Shown piece by piece: positions 45,243 through 54,194 of a DNA stretch of 64,000 bases. Origin of the DNA: CAYMTR01 sp964393405 (lineage in GTDB: Bacteria > Bacteroidota > Bacteroidia > Bacteroidales > Prolixibacteraceae). How positions within the stretch are numbered: the first letter of the stretch is position 1; each line of letters opens with the position of its first letter. The translations under genes were made by a program, and so were the position numbers. The notes under the pieces were generated by a model. That model had not been told where the DNA came from. It searched no databases and saw only the letters and a list, made by a program, of their open reading frames with translations. The stretch lies in assembly GCA_964393405.1 (NCBI GenBank), contig CAYMTR010000014.1:5795-69794 (forward strand), written 5' to 3'.

Positions 45243-45971
45243 ATGGCGAAGATAAAAAAAATACAGTTTCGTATTGTTAATTTAATAAAAGGTGTACTTC
45301 TGTTTGCAGGAGGAATTTTTGTAATATTGATAGTATTGGCCTTAACATCAATACCATTTTGGGCAAGATATAATCTGGGTAAGGCAAAAGACTACGTTCC
45401 GAAAAATACAAATACTATTGTTGTGATGGGGGGAGGAGGGTTTCCCAGTGAATCAGTTTTAATGAGAATTTGGTTTGCAGAAAAACTTGCCTCAGAATTT
45501 AGGGATGCAAAGATTATAATTGCAACTCCGGGAGATACCCTCGATTGCAAAAGTACAATCGTTCAGATGAAGCAAGAACTGGTTAAATCAGGAATCGATT
45601 CATTCAGAATTTATTATGAATCAGAAGGACTTAATACAAGACACCAGGCTCTATGCGTACAAGAAATGTTCAGTACCGGATATTTTAGTGAGCCGGTAGT
45701 GGTCGTAAGTTCTCCGGAGCATCTTTACAGAACTGTTTTATGTTTTGAGAAGGTTGGTTTTAAAAAGGTTAGTGGAAAGTCGGCGCATGAGGCAATGCTT
45801 GAAACAGATTTAAGGATAAAGGGGAAAAAGCTTGGTGGAAATAAGAATATTCCTGATGCAGGCTATTCAATTTCAATAAGGTATAAATTTTGGGATTATT
45901 TAAAATATGAAATAACTGTGATGAGGGAATATATAGCTTTAGGGTATTATAAGATGAAGGGGTGGATTTGA
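45243..45971 (+). CDS. YdcF/SanA-family (DUF218) protein
   Basis: From ATG 45243 (MAKIKKIQFRIV) the protein has 242 residues; an in-frame ATG at 45210 would add 11. An N-terminal membrane helix (about 17-38) is followed by a DUF218 domain: TIVVMGGGGFPSES, then AKIIIATPGDTLD, and EPVVVVSSPEHLYRTV with the conserved His. ElyC/SanA relatives affect cell-envelope integrity and vancomycin tolerance in enterobacteria. It is probably anchored in the inner membrane facing the periplasm. It ends 30 bases before a strong bidirectional terminator. Confidence 0.82.
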   Translation: MAKIKKIQFRIVNLIKGVLLFAGGIFVILIVLALTSIPFWARYNLGKAKDYVPKNTNTIVVMGGGGFPSESVLMRIWFAEKLASEFRDAKIIIATPGDTLDCKSTIVQMKQELVKSGIDSFRIYYESEGLNTRHQALCVQEMFSTGYFSEPVVVVSSPEHLYRTVLCFEKVGFKKVSGKSAHEAMLETDLRIKGKKLGGNKNIPDAGYSISIRYKFWDYLKYEITVMREYIALGYYKMKGWI

Positions 45972-46001
45972 TTAAAGATGTTAGTTTACATTTTACAAAA
46001 C

Positions 46002-46037
46002 AAAAAAAGGTTGTCAGTAAATGACAACCTTTTTTTG
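46002..46037. terminator. Bidirectional intrinsic terminator
   Basis: A 9-bp perfect stem (AGGTTGTCA/TGACAACCT) with loop GTAAA is flanked by seven A on one side and seven T on the other, so it works in both directions. It ends the YdcF-like gene (+) and the tRNA-Cys (-), whose 3' end it abuts. Confidence 0.85.
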
Positions 46038-46108
46038 AGGTACCTGGCGGAATCGAACCGCCGTAATCGGTTTTGCAGACCGGTGCCTAGCCGCTCGGCC
46101 AAGGTACC
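46038..46108 (-). tRNA. tRNA-Cys (anticodon GCA)
   Basis: On the minus strand the 71-base sequence folds into a cloverleaf: acceptor GGTACCT pairs with AGGTACC, the D-arm is around GGCCGAGCGGC, the anticodon loop reads CTGCAAA with GCA, and the T-arm is GGCGGTTCGATTCCGCC. The discriminator base is U, as required for tRNA-Cys. CCA is not encoded. A single tRNA, not an array. Confidence 0.97.
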
Positions 46109-46183
46109 TTTAGTTAGAGGGTGCAAATATATTTAAAAATTCCTTTTGACAAAAAAATCCTTGAAAATATAATCAGGTATAAG

Positions 46184-46474
46184 GTATCAAGACCCAAGTA
46201 TCAAGATGTCAATTTTAGTGTGTGCTTTATATAGTAAAACTTTTTAAAAACAGTGTACCATTTTTAGGGTAGAACAGGGTGAGTTACGGCAACCTCAAAT
46301 AGGGACCACATAGGGACCACATTCGTACCACATTCGACCATCATACCAATTTCATGTCTTCCACTTTGCAAAAAATTGGGCTGGGGTAGGTATCAGGTAC
46401 GCTTGTGTTCTTTAGGAAAGGGCTGTATATTTTTTTCATGATAATATACAGAATCAAATCTTGATTCTTGATAC
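46184..46474. repeat. 291-bp segment bounded by inverted 15-bp repeats
   Basis: GTATCAAGACCCAAG (46184-46198) is matched at 13 of 15 positions by the inverted copy CTTGATTCTTGATAC (46460-46474). The interior is non-coding and includes the 11-bp periodic array. No clear target-site duplication is visible. It fills the 372-base gap between tRNA-Cys and folB. Confidence 0.4.
46301..46344. repeat. Short array with an 11-bp period (AGGGACCACAT)
   Basis: AGGGACCACAT occurs twice in tandem (46301, 46312), followed by TCGTACCACAT (46323) and a diverged TCGACCATCAT (46334). It shares the ACC core and 11-bp spacing with the array at 34466-34503. Confidence 0.65.
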
Positions 46475-46480
46475 AATAGA

Positions 46481-46831
46481 TTATCTTGACATTGTAACAC
46501 TGACTTTCTTGATCTGACCACCCATTGGAGGGTTTATTTTTGAAACTTTGATTGTGGCTTTCTCAATATTTTCAAATTCCTTGTAGAGTTTATCCAGAAC
46601 CCGGGAACAAATATTTTCGAGAAGAAAGGATTTTTGATCCATCTCCTTTTTAATAAGATTATAGACTTTTTGATAGTCAAGGGCGTCGGTTAGATTGTCG
46701 CTGATTCCTGCTTTAGTGCAATTTGTTTCAATTGATATGTTGACCAGAAATTTGTTGCCAACAACTTGTTCTTGTTTGAAATGCCCGTGATAGGCATAAA
46801 ATTCCATTCCTTCAATTTCAATAATACCCAT
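46481..46831 (-). CDS. folB: Dihydroneopterin aldolase
   Basis: From ATG 46831 the protein has 116 residues, the family's normal length; the longer frame adds 18 residues with no similarity. Recognisable blocks are GMEFYAYHGHFKQEQVVGNKF (central AYHGHFKQE), LTDALDYQKVYNLIKK with the Tyr, SFLLENICSRV (catalytic-region Glu-Asn) and the C-terminal VSKINPPMGGQIKKVSV. It cleaves dihydroneopterin to 6-hydroxymethyl-dihydropterin and glycolaldehyde in folate synthesis. It is divergent from glnS. Confidence 0.92.
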   Translation of the reverse strand: MGIIEIEGMEFYAYHGHFKQEQVVGNKFLVNISIETNCTKAGISDNLTDALDYQKVYNLIKKEMDQKSFLLENICSRVLDKLYKEFENIEKATIKVSKINPPMGGQIKKVSVTMSR

Positions 46832-46960
46832 GACTATAATTTGATGATGCGAAAATATATCATTGTATCGTTTGTGGCAAATCAATCTGACTAAAATGTG
46901 AAATTACATTTCATTCATTTCATTTTCTTGTCAATTTATTACAGAGTTCATCAAATCGTT

Positions 46961-46968
46961 TAACTTTG
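46961..46968 (+). promoter_or_regulatory. Possible -7 box of glnS (TAACTTTG)
   Basis: An exact TAnnTTTG match 22 bases before the glnS ATG. No good -33 TTTG at standard spacing. Confidence 0.35.
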
Positions 46969-46990
46969 TTTTCCTTAAAATTTATGTACT

Positions 46991-48694
46991 ATGTCGGAAA
47001 ATTTGAACGAAAGCAGCGAGAACAGCATTAAAACAAGGAACTTCATACATCAGATAGTTGAGAATGACTTAATGGAAGGGAGAAACAATAAGAGGATTCA
47101 TACTCGTTTCCCCCCTGAACCAAATGGTTATCTGCACATTGGTCATGCCAAAGCAATATGTCTTGATTTTGGGACAGCTGAAAAGTTTGGAGGAAAGTGC
47201 AATCTGCGTTTCGATGATACAAATCCATCAAAAGAAGATACTGAATATGTTGATTCAATTCAAGAGGATGTGCATTGGCTGGGATTTGACTGGGAAGACA
47301 GGCTGTATTATGCATCAGATTTTTTCGACAGACTTTATGATTTTGCAGTTACCTTAATAAAAAGAGGGAAGGCATATATTGATGACCAGTCAGCAGAGAT
47401 CATAAGTCAACAGAGGGGAACACCTACAAGGCCGGGTACAGAAAGTCCTTACAGAAACAGATCAGTAGAAGAAAATCTTGATTTGTTTCATCGGATGAAG
47501 GAAGGTGAATTTAAAAACGGTGAAAGAGTTTTAAGAGCTAAAATTGACATGAGCTCACCAAATATGCATATGCGTGATCCTTTAATGTACAGAATAATGC
47601 ATGCTGAGCATCATAGAACAGGCAACAAATGGTGCATTTATCCGATGTATGATTTTGCACATGGACAATGCGATTATTTTGAAGGAGTAACCCATTCACT
47701 TTGTACTTTGGAGTTTGAGATTCACCGTCCTTTATATGAATGGTTTGTAGATGAGTTGGCTGATACTGATTATCGTCCAAGGCAGATTGAGTTTTCAAGG
47801 CTAAACCTCACCTATACGATGATGAGCAAGAGAAAACTTCTGCAATTGGTAGAAGAGAAGCTTGTCAATGGTTGGGATGATCCTAGAATGCCGACAATAT
47901 GTGGATTAAGGAGGAGGGGTTATACTCCTGCGTCAATAAAAAATTTCGTTGAGAAAGTTGGGATTACAAAGACAGAAGGAATAATTGATGTTGCCTTACT
48001 TGAACACTCTGTACGTGAAGATCTGAATAAATCTGCCCAAAGAGTAATGGGTGTTCTTAATCCTCTCAAAATTGTAATTACCAATTATCCTGAAGGTGAG
48101 GTAGAAATACTTGAAGCAATAAATAATCCTGAGGATGAAAGCATGGGAAAAAGACCAGTTCCTTTTACAAGGGAGATTTACATAGAGAAAGAAGATTTTA
48201 TGGAGAATCCGCCTAAAAAATTCTTCCGACTTTCACCCGGGATAGAGGTCAGATTAAGATATGCTTACTTTATTACTTGTAATGAAGTTATAAAAGATTC
48301 TGAGGGTGAAATAATCGAGTTGCGCTGCACCTATGATCCTGCTTCAAAGGGTGGTAATTCGCCTGACGGAAGGAAAGTAAAGTCGACACTGCACTGGGTT
48401 TCGGCAACTGAAAATGTTGAAGCTGAAGTAAGGTTATATGACAGATTGTTTAATGTAGAGGATCCTTCAGGAGATAAAGAAAAAGATTTCAGAGAATATA
48501 TAAATCCGGACTCACTTAATGTATTATCAAAATGTTACATTGAACCTTTTGTAAAAGGTTCAATGCCACTTGATCATTTTCAGTTTGAACGAATGGGATA
48601 TTTTAATGTAGACCCCGCTTCAACAAATGAAAAGCTCCTTTTTAACAGGACTGTAACATTAAAAGACAACTGGGCAAAACAGATAAACAGTTAA
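46991..48694 (+). CDS. glnS: Glutaminyl-tRNA synthetase
   Basis: A 567-residue class I aminoacyl-tRNA synthetase. The HIGH signature is PNGYLHIGHAKA (about 44-55), and the KMSKS equivalent is MMSKRKLL (about 277-284). The C-terminal half forms the two beta-barrel anticodon-binding domains (VPFTREIYIEKEDF; KSTLHWVSATENVEAEVRLYDRLF central part). TGAG-type features such as HIGH-proximal CNLRFDDTNP favour GlnRS over GluRS. It charges tRNA-Gln directly. The gene is transcribed alone. Confidence 0.95.
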   Translation: MSENLNESSENSIKTRNFIHQIVENDLMEGRNNKRIHTRFPPEPNGYLHIGHAKAICLDFGTAEKFGGKCNLRFDDTNPSKEDTEYVDSIQEDVHWLGFDWEDRLYYASDFFDRLYDFAVTLIKRGKAYIDDQSAEIISQQRGTPTRPGTESPYRNRSVEENLDLFHRMKEGEFKNGERVLRAKIDMSSPNMHMRDPLMYRIMHAEHHRTGNKWCIYPMYDFAHGQCDYFEGVTHSLCTLEFEIHRPLYEWFVDELADTDYRPRQIEFSRLNLTYTMMSKRKLLQLVEEKLVNGWDDPRMPTICGLRRRGYTPASIKNFVEKVGITKTEGIIDVALLEHSVREDLNKSAQRVMGVLNPLKIVITNYPEGEVEILEAINNPEDESMGKRPVPFTREIYIEKEDFMENPPKKFFRLSPGIEVRLRYAYFITCNEVIKDSEGEIIELRCTYDPASKGGNSPDGRKVKSTLHWVSATENVEAEVRLYDRLFNVEDPSGDKEKDFREYINPDSLNVLSKCYIEPFVKGSMPLDHFQFERMGYFNVDPASTNEKLLFNRTVTLKDNWAKQINS

Positions 48695-48817
48695 AACTGG
48701 ATATATTCTTACTACACATAACTGGATATCTGCCTTTGCATAGACTATAGCCGTATGCTAATATTGCTGTTTGGCTTTAGGTTATTTTGTCAACGACCAT
48801 TAAACTTTGCTCTTTAC

Positions 48818-48840
48818 CGATAAAATTCTTTCCTTTATCG
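48818..48840. promoter_or_regulatory. Small perfect hairpin upstream of the LiaF-like gene
   Basis: CGATAAA and TTTATCG flank a 9-base loop, 62 bases before the ATG of the LiaF-like gene. It could be an operator of the adjacent LytTR system or an mRNA leader stem. Confidence 0.3.
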
Positions 48841-48902
48841 AAGAATGGATGTTAAGTAGGAATAATCAATATACTTTTGGTATTGAATTTAATTTTACAA
48901 TT

Positions 48903-49643
48903 ATGGATAAGAGACAAGTTTTTCACGGACGCAGGTATATTTTTGGGTTTATTCTTATTTTAATTGGGTCGGTGATGATTTTAGAGCGTGCTGGAATTCT
49001 CAGTTGGGAAGTCTATGATTTTATTTTGTCATGGAAAATGTTGCTTGTAGCTATAGGTGCTTTTGTTTTCTTTAGTGGGAATAGGGGTGCCGGTATTATA
49101 GTTATGGGAGTTGGGGCTTTTTTCATGTTGCCTGATATTTTCGAAGATTATGGCACTATCCGAAGATTCTTTTGGCCTGCACTACTTTTGTTGGCAGGTT
49201 TAGTCTTTATTTTTGGAAGGAAACCAACAAGTATTAATACTGGTAAAAAATGGGAGCCAAGCCTTGAAGGTAAAACTGAGGTTAACAATGATTTTTTTGA
49301 TGAAGTCATTATTTTTGGCAGTAAGGAAATAAGTATGCTAACAGATAACTTTCTGGGAGGAAGAACAACTTCCATCTTTGGGGGTATTGAAATTGATTTA
49401 AGGAAATGCCAGATTTCTCCTGAAGGAAGTACGATTGAAGTTACAACTCTTTTTGGAGGAAACACTTTAAAATTACCCAATGATTGGACTGTTTTAAATA
49501 GGGTAACAACAATATTCGGTGGATTTACAGACACAAGAATTAAGGATCCTATGTATTCTCCTAATCCTGCAAAAACAATAGTGATAACAGGAGTTTGTAT
49601 TTTTGGGGGGACTGATATTCGTAATTTTAACAAAATTCATTAA
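48903..49643 (+). CDS. LiaF-like cell-envelope stress protein with LiaI/LiaF transmembrane region
   Basis: From ATG 48903 (MDKRQVFHGRRY) the protein has 246 residues; the upstream frame is not conserved in style. Four hydrophobic helices (about 12-105) of the DUF5668/LiaI-LiaF type precede a cytoplasmic right-handed beta-helix-like domain typical of cell-wall-active antibiotics response proteins, with repeated IFGG motifs (FGGIEIDLRKC, TLFGGNTLKLP, TIFGGFTD, CIFGGTDIR). LiaF proteins inhibit or tune a sensor kinase. Here a LytS/LytTR pair follows after 17 bases, so all three probably form one operon. Confidence 0.85.
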   Translation: MDKRQVFHGRRYIFGFILILIGSVMILERAGILSWEVYDFILSWKMLLVAIGAFVFFSGNRGAGIIVMGVGAFFMLPDIFEDYGTIRRFFWPALLLLAGLVFIFGRKPTSINTGKKWEPSLEGKTEVNNDFFDEVIIFGSKEISMLTDNFLGGRTTSIFGGIEIDLRKCQISPEGSTIEVTTLFGGNTLKLPNDWTVLNRVTTIFGGFTDTRIKDPMYSPNPAKTIVITGVCIFGGTDIRNFNKIH

Positions 49644-49660
49644 CATCAATATTTGAGGTT

Positions 49661-50710
49661 ATGAACCATCCTCTTTTCAAGAATCCTGCTTTTTTAATAT
49701 GGTATTATATATTCTGGATCATTTTATCGGTGGTCCAGTTTTATCTTGATTTAAAGGTGTTTGAAGCCCAAATGGCTGTAGCATTAGTTGATGTAATTAT
49801 TTCGAATATTATATACTCTTTGTTGGGATTGGGGATATGGTACGTAGTGTCAGCGAGTGATTTTGGTTCAAAAAATCAGCTTTATTTAGTGTTATACCAT
49901 GTTTTTTCAATGTTGGTTATTCTTTTGTTATGGTTGTGGCTGACATACCAGATTGATAATATGTTATTTGAAAAAGAGGATGTAAAAGAGCATATGAAGC
50001 TTGTTTTGCCTGGCAAGGCAGGTTTAGGTGTACTGATATATATATTGATTGCAGTTTTTTATTATACTTTTTTCTATTACAATAAACTAAAAGAACAGGC
50101 AAAAGAAGAGGCAAGATTAAAGGCTCTTGTTACCCAGACTCAATTAAGTGAATTAAAATCTCAGATAAATCCCCACTTTTTATTCAACAGTCTGAATTCA
50201 GTTTCGTACCTTACTATGACTGAGCCTGAAAAAGCCCAGGATATGGTTATTAAGTTGTCGACCTTTCTTCGTTATTCGCTGAAACATAAAGAAAATCAAC
50301 TTGTTTCACTTTCTCAGGAAATGGATCATATTAAATTGTACCTAGATATTGAGAAGGTAAGGTTTGGAGACAAATTAAATTCAGTATTTGATTTTAAGGG
50401 ATGTGAAAAATGTTTGATCCCAAATATGATCCTTCAGCCGCTTTATGAAAATGCTATTAAGTATGGTGTTTATGAAACAACAAATCAGGTGGTTATTCAT
50501 ACTGATGCCAAGTTGGAGGATGAAACATTATATTTTACAATCAGCAATAACTATGATATTGATGCTGTTTCTAAAAAAGGGGAGGGAATAGGAATTTTAA
50601 ATATCAGGAAACGTTTGGGCTTGGTTTACGGCGATACTACACTGTTGACAATTAAAAATGAAAACCAGATATTTACAGTAACATTAAGAATACCTCAAAA
50701 AAATAAATAA
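49661..50710 (+). CDS. LytS-like sensor histidine kinase
   Basis: A 349-residue kinase with four N-terminal hydrophobic helices (about 13-145), the His_kinase motif QINPHFLFNSLNSVSYL and a HATPase domain with N-box PLYENAIKYG and G-box GIGILNIRKRLGL. It is only 2 bases upstream of its LytTR response regulator and 17 bases downstream of the LiaF-like gene. The signal is probably envelope stress, by analogy with LiaFSR, although this kinase belongs to a different family from LiaS. Confidence 0.92.
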   Translation: MNHPLFKNPAFLIWYYIFWIILSVVQFYLDLKVFEAQMAVALVDVIISNIIYSLLGLGIWYVVSASDFGSKNQLYLVLYHVFSMLVILLLWLWLTYQIDNMLFEKEDVKEHMKLVLPGKAGLGVLIYILIAVFYYTFFYYNKLKEQAKEEARLKALVTQTQLSELKSQINPHFLFNSLNSVSYLTMTEPEKAQDMVIKLSTFLRYSLKHKENQLVSLSQEMDHIKLYLDIEKVRFGDKLNSVFDFKGCEKCLIPNMILQPLYENAIKYGVYETTNQVVIHTDAKLEDETLYFTISNNYDIDAVSKKGEGIGILNIRKRLGLVYGDTTLLTIKNENQIFTVTLRIPQKNK

Positions 50711-50712
50711 TT

Positions 50713-51465
50713 ATGGAAGATAAAGTTCGTGCCATCATAGTTGAAGATGAAGCATTAGCAAGGAATTTGCTTAAGAACTACTTGAGCGGATACGAGAAAA
50801 TTGAAGTGATAAGTGAATGTGAGAATGGCTTTGATGGATTAAAAGCAATAAACGAGTTAAAGCCAGACTTAGTATTTCTTGATGTTCAAATGCCTAAATT
50901 AACTGGTTTTGAAATGCTTGAATTACTTGAATATAAACCTGAAATAATTTTTACTACTGCTTATAATCAGTTTGCAATTAAAGCTTTTGAACAACATGCT
51001 GTTGATTATTTACTTAAACCTTTTTCAAAAGACAGATTATTTGTTGCTATTGAGCGGGCAATTGAAAAGATTGATGGCAATAAAAGTGGAGATCTTCCAA
51101 TAGATAAATTAACTGAGATGCCTGAATCTGAAGTTATTGAAAGGGTAGTCGTTAAGGATAAAAACAAAATTCATATTATTCCGGTTGAACAAATCAGATA
51201 TATAGAATCACTTGATGACTATGTAATGATTTATACAAAGGACAAGAGATTTGTAAAACAGAAAACAATGAAGTTCTTTGAGGATCATCTTAACTCAAAT
51301 GAATTTATTAGAATACACAGATCTTATATTGTTAAGGTTGAAGAAATCGCAGAAATTCAACAATATGAAAAGGAATCTCATATTGTTATTCTAAAGAATG
51401 ATCATATAAAATTAAAAGTCAGCAAGACAGGGTATAAAAATTTAAAGGAAATTCTTAATTTCTAG
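50713..51465 (+). CDS. LytTR-family response regulator
   Basis: A 250-residue regulator: receiver domain with acidic residues VEDE (about 10-13), phospho-Asp in LVFLDVQMPK and Lys in YLLKPFSKDR, then a LytTR DNA-binding domain (about 145-248; IRYIESLDDYVMIYT, FIRIHRSYIV). It is encoded with the LytS-like kinase upstream. Its stop overlaps the convergent HisKA kinase stop by 4 bases. Confidence 0.93.
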   Translation: MEDKVRAIIVEDEALARNLLKNYLSGYEKIEVISECENGFDGLKAINELKPDLVFLDVQMPKLTGFEMLELLEYKPEIIFTTAYNQFAIKAFEQHAVDYLLKPFSKDRLFVAIERAIEKIDGNKSGDLPIDKLTEMPESEVIERVVVKDKNKIHIIPVEQIRYIESLDDYVMIYTKDKRFVKQKTMKFFEDHLNSNEFIRIHRSYIVKVEEIAEIQQYEKESHIVILKNDHIKLKVSKTGYKNLKEILNF

Positions 51466-52766
51466 GTATTGCAATTCATCGGAAAAGTAAAGATGAATTT
51501 AGATCCTATCCCCAATTCTGATTTTACCTTGATATCACCTCCCATGTTGCCGACCATTGCTTTGCATAAACAAAGCCCTAATCCGGCACCGGGAGCGAAA
51601 GAATCGACTTTAAAGAATCGATCAAATATCTTGTTGAGGTTTTCAGAATTAATACCTATTCCGGTGTCTTCAACAACCATTATTATTTTATTTTCAATAA
51701 CATCACACTTTAATTCAATTCTACCTTCTTTAGTAAACTTGACAGCATTATCAATAAGATTATAAATGATTTGGTATAAACGTTCCCTGTCTGTTGTAAG
51801 TTGAACATCTTTATTGTTGATTATAAACTCAACATTTGAAGGTATTCTTCTGGAAAATGTTGTTTCAATTTCTTTAATCAAATCAAAGAGGTTAAAAGTC
51901 TTATTGTGGTAAACTACTGAGTTGGATTCAATTTTAGAAATATCAACGATGTCGTTTACTATTTTTAACATTTGATCGCTATTGGCCTTTATGATTTCGT
52001 TGAGTTCTTTTCTTTCTTCTTCATTTTCAGTTTGGGTAATCATATCTGTAAAGCCGATTATAATATTCAGAGGAGTTCTTATTTCGTGGCTTATTCCCTG
52101 GAGAAATGAAGATTTAAGTTTATCTGATTCTTCAGCTTTAATTTTTGCATTATACAATTCATCATGGATATTAAGCATGTTGTCTTGTTGTTCATTTATT
52201 GTTAGATATGTTTTCATTAACATACCGAAAAGATTATTCCAGAAGAAAGTTATAACAACGCTTACAACAGCAAGTGTAATAATCATGTTGAGCCACATTG
52301 GAAATGATTGCATGTAGTCGGATTGTTCAGGAGCAAAGTGAAAGAAGCCCAATTTAAAAAGAAATGCAATCACTATTACTATGAAGAAGCTTACAGAAGT
52401 TAGAATCCATCCCACCTTTTTATTGAAATATAGAAACGCAACGGCTGTGGCAGGTATAATATAAACATAACCGAAACCGTATAGTCCCCATGAAAGCAAA
52501 CCTGAAAAAGCCATAACGTACATTGCCCCCATAAAGATTCCACCTTTGATATCGATATTAATTTTATTTCTTAGAATATATAATAGAATCATAATAAAGA
52601 AAAGGGCAGTTTGGACTGCGAAAATTGGTTTAAAACCTGTCTGAGAAATACGAAGAAAAGAAATAGTCAAACCAAGAAGTAAAACGAATAGGACTATGAC
52701 AAGAATTTTATTTAAAACATTATCCTTAATAGTATTAAGTTGTTCCTTTATAAATAAGTTATCCAT
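51462..52766 (-). CDS. HisKA-type sensor histidine kinase
   Basis: A 434-residue kinase. Five or six N-terminal hydrophobic helices (about 18-175) lead into a short coiled coil, then HisKA (FLQGISHEIRTPLNIIIGF, phospho-His) and HATPase_c (N-box YNLIDNAVKFT, G1 VEDTGIGI, G2 PGAGLGLCLCKAMV). There is no receiver or PAS domain. It is the leftmost gene of the leftward sensory block, with a terminator between it and the chemoreceptor gene, so it has its own promoter and no adjacent cognate regulator on its strand. Confidence 0.9.
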   Translation of the reverse strand: MDNLFIKEQLNTIKDNVLNKILVIVLFVLLLGLTISFLRISQTGFKPIFAVQTALFFIMILLYILRNKINIDIKGGIFMGAMYVMAFSGLLSWGLYGFGYVYIIPATAVAFLYFNKKVGWILTSVSFFIVIVIAFLFKLGFFHFAPEQSDYMQSFPMWLNMIITLAVVSVVITFFWNNLFGMLMKTYLTINEQQDNMLNIHDELYNAKIKAEESDKLKSSFLQGISHEIRTPLNIIIGFTDMITQTENEEERKELNEIIKANSDQMLKIVNDIVDISKIESNSVVYHNKTFNLFDLIKEIETTFSRRIPSNVEFIINNKDVQLTTDRERLYQIIYNLIDNAVKFTKEGRIELKCDVIENKIIMVVEDTGIGINSENLNKIFDRFFKVDSFAPGAGLGLCLCKAMVGNMGGDIKVKSELGIGSKFIFTFPMNCNT

Positions 52767-52896
52767 CTGGAGTTTTTTATAATGAATTATAACTGAAAAT
52801 CTTATTTAAGATGTAATTTAAAAAGAATTTTTGAATAAAATATAATGAATTTTTGTTGATGACTATCAAAAGCTGAAATCATAGTTTTTAATAAAC

Positions 52897-52935
52897 AATA
52901 AAGAAGCTACCATGTAAAATGATAGCTTCTTTATT
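52897..52935 (-). terminator. Intrinsic terminator after the chemoreceptor gene
   Basis: A 13-bp perfect stem (AATAAAGAAGCTA/TAGCTTCTTTATT) with a 13-base loop, 45 bases after the MCP stop; the stem itself supplies the U-rich end. Confidence 0.8.
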
Positions 52936-52979
52936 TTCCCTCGAAAACTTAGTTATTTGTGATATGATTCCATTAAAAA

Positions 52980-54188
52980 TTAAATTGCATTTCTCATTTC
53001 TGAATTCGAGGATGAATTATTTCTAAAATTTCTAAATCCCTTTTTAGTTGAAGCTTTATTTAGCTCACCTTTTATTTTAAAAAATGAAATACTATTCAAC
53101 AATTCCCCTGCATATTTTTCAAGCTCTTCAGCACTTGCGGCCATTTCTTCAGCAGTTGTAGCATTTGATTGAATATTAGTGTTAATTTCACTAATAGCAT
53201 TATTGATTTGTTGAGCGCTCAATCCTTGTTCGTAGCTTGCTGTACTAATTGATCCGACAAGCTCTGTAGTTTTATTCATCAATGGAATACTTTCATTTAA
53301 TTTCAAACTGGCCTTATGAGATATTGTAGATGTTTTGTTAGACATTTGTTCAATCTCATTTGCTGCTATTTTACTTAATTCAGCAAGTTTCCGTACTTCA
53401 TTTGCAACAACTGCAAATCCTCTGCCATGTTCCCCGGCTCTTGCCGCTTCAACTGCTGCATTTAATGATAGAATATTTGTTTGAAAGGAGATGTCATTGA
53501 TTATTTTAACTTTTTTGGTTATTTCATCAAGAGCGGTAATTGCTGTATGAGCTGATATATTTCCTTCATTTACGGCCTCATTGGCTTTTTGAGCAATTTC
53601 ATTTGTCATTTCTGAATTTTGAGAATTTCCGGTTATGCTTTCAACCATTTCTTCCATTGAAGAAGAAATTTCTTCTATTGCAGCGGCTTCAGTGCTTGTT
53701 CCGGAAGAAAGGTCATCAGATGTAGCCCGTAATTGAGAACTTGAGCTGTTAATCTGCATTGAAATATTCATAATGTTTCCTATGGTATCCTTAAGTATAT
53801 CTGATAGGTTTGATAAAGAATTGGTTAGTATGCCTAATTCATCTTTTCTCTTGGCTTCTTTATCATCTATTTTAATATTCAATTGACCTTTAGCTAATAA
53901 TTGTACGTTAACAAGAGAATCATCTAAAGGTTTTTTAATGAATTTGTATGTCAGATAAATTAAAAAGCCAGAGACTAGCATTACTAATGGCATAGAAATA
54001 TATTGAGGGTAAACCTTTGGATAAGCATCTCCTAATTTAGTACTTATTACTACAAAGAAAATGTTTAAAGCCCATAACACCCCAACTTGGAAAATTATAC
54101 TATTCTTAAAAAAATACCTTAACACTATAATTGCAAATGGTATTCCAAAAATTAGTACTATCAAAATTTCTTTTAAAACTGCATTCAT
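52980..54188 (-). CDS. Methyl-accepting chemotaxis protein, no extracytoplasmic sensor domain
   Basis: A 402-residue chemoreceptor. Three hydrophobic helices (about 6-24, 31-50, 64-83) are joined by very short loops, so there is no periplasmic ligand domain. A HAMP domain (about 84-136) precedes the signalling coiled coil with the highly conserved tip ISFQTNILSLNAAVEAARAG (about 235-254). The ATG is preceded by a perfect AAGGAGG with 6-base spacing, rare in Bacteroidota. It follows a lone receiver protein by 21 bases. There is no cheA or cheW nearby. It probably senses a membrane or cytoplasmic cue. Confidence 0.92.
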   Translation of the reverse strand: MNAVLKEILIVLIFGIPFAIIVLRYFFKNSIIFQVGVLWALNIFFVVISTKLGDAYPKVYPQYISMPLVMLVSGFLIYLTYKFIKKPLDDSLVNVQLLAKGQLNIKIDDKEAKRKDELGILTNSLSNLSDILKDTIGNIMNISMQINSSSSQLRATSDDLSSGTSTEAAAIEEISSSMEEMVESITGNSQNSEMTNEIAQKANEAVNEGNISAHTAITALDEITKKVKIINDISFQTNILSLNAAVEAARAGEHGRGFAVVANEVRKLAELSKIAANEIEQMSNKTSTISHKASLKLNESIPLMNKTTELVGSISTASYEQGLSAQQINNAISEINTNIQSNATTAEEMAASAEELEKYAGELLNSISFFKIKGELNKASTKKGFRNFRNNSSSNSEMRNAI

Positions 54189-54194
54189 ATCAAT

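Noticed and set aside
46109..46183. tRNA-linked integration site of a mobile element
   Set aside because: No integrase, no repeated tRNA 3' end and no element genes follow; flanking genes are housekeeping.
46301..46344. CRISPR array in the tRNA-Cys/folB spacer
   Set aside because: Units are 11 bases with no spacers, and no cas genes are present.
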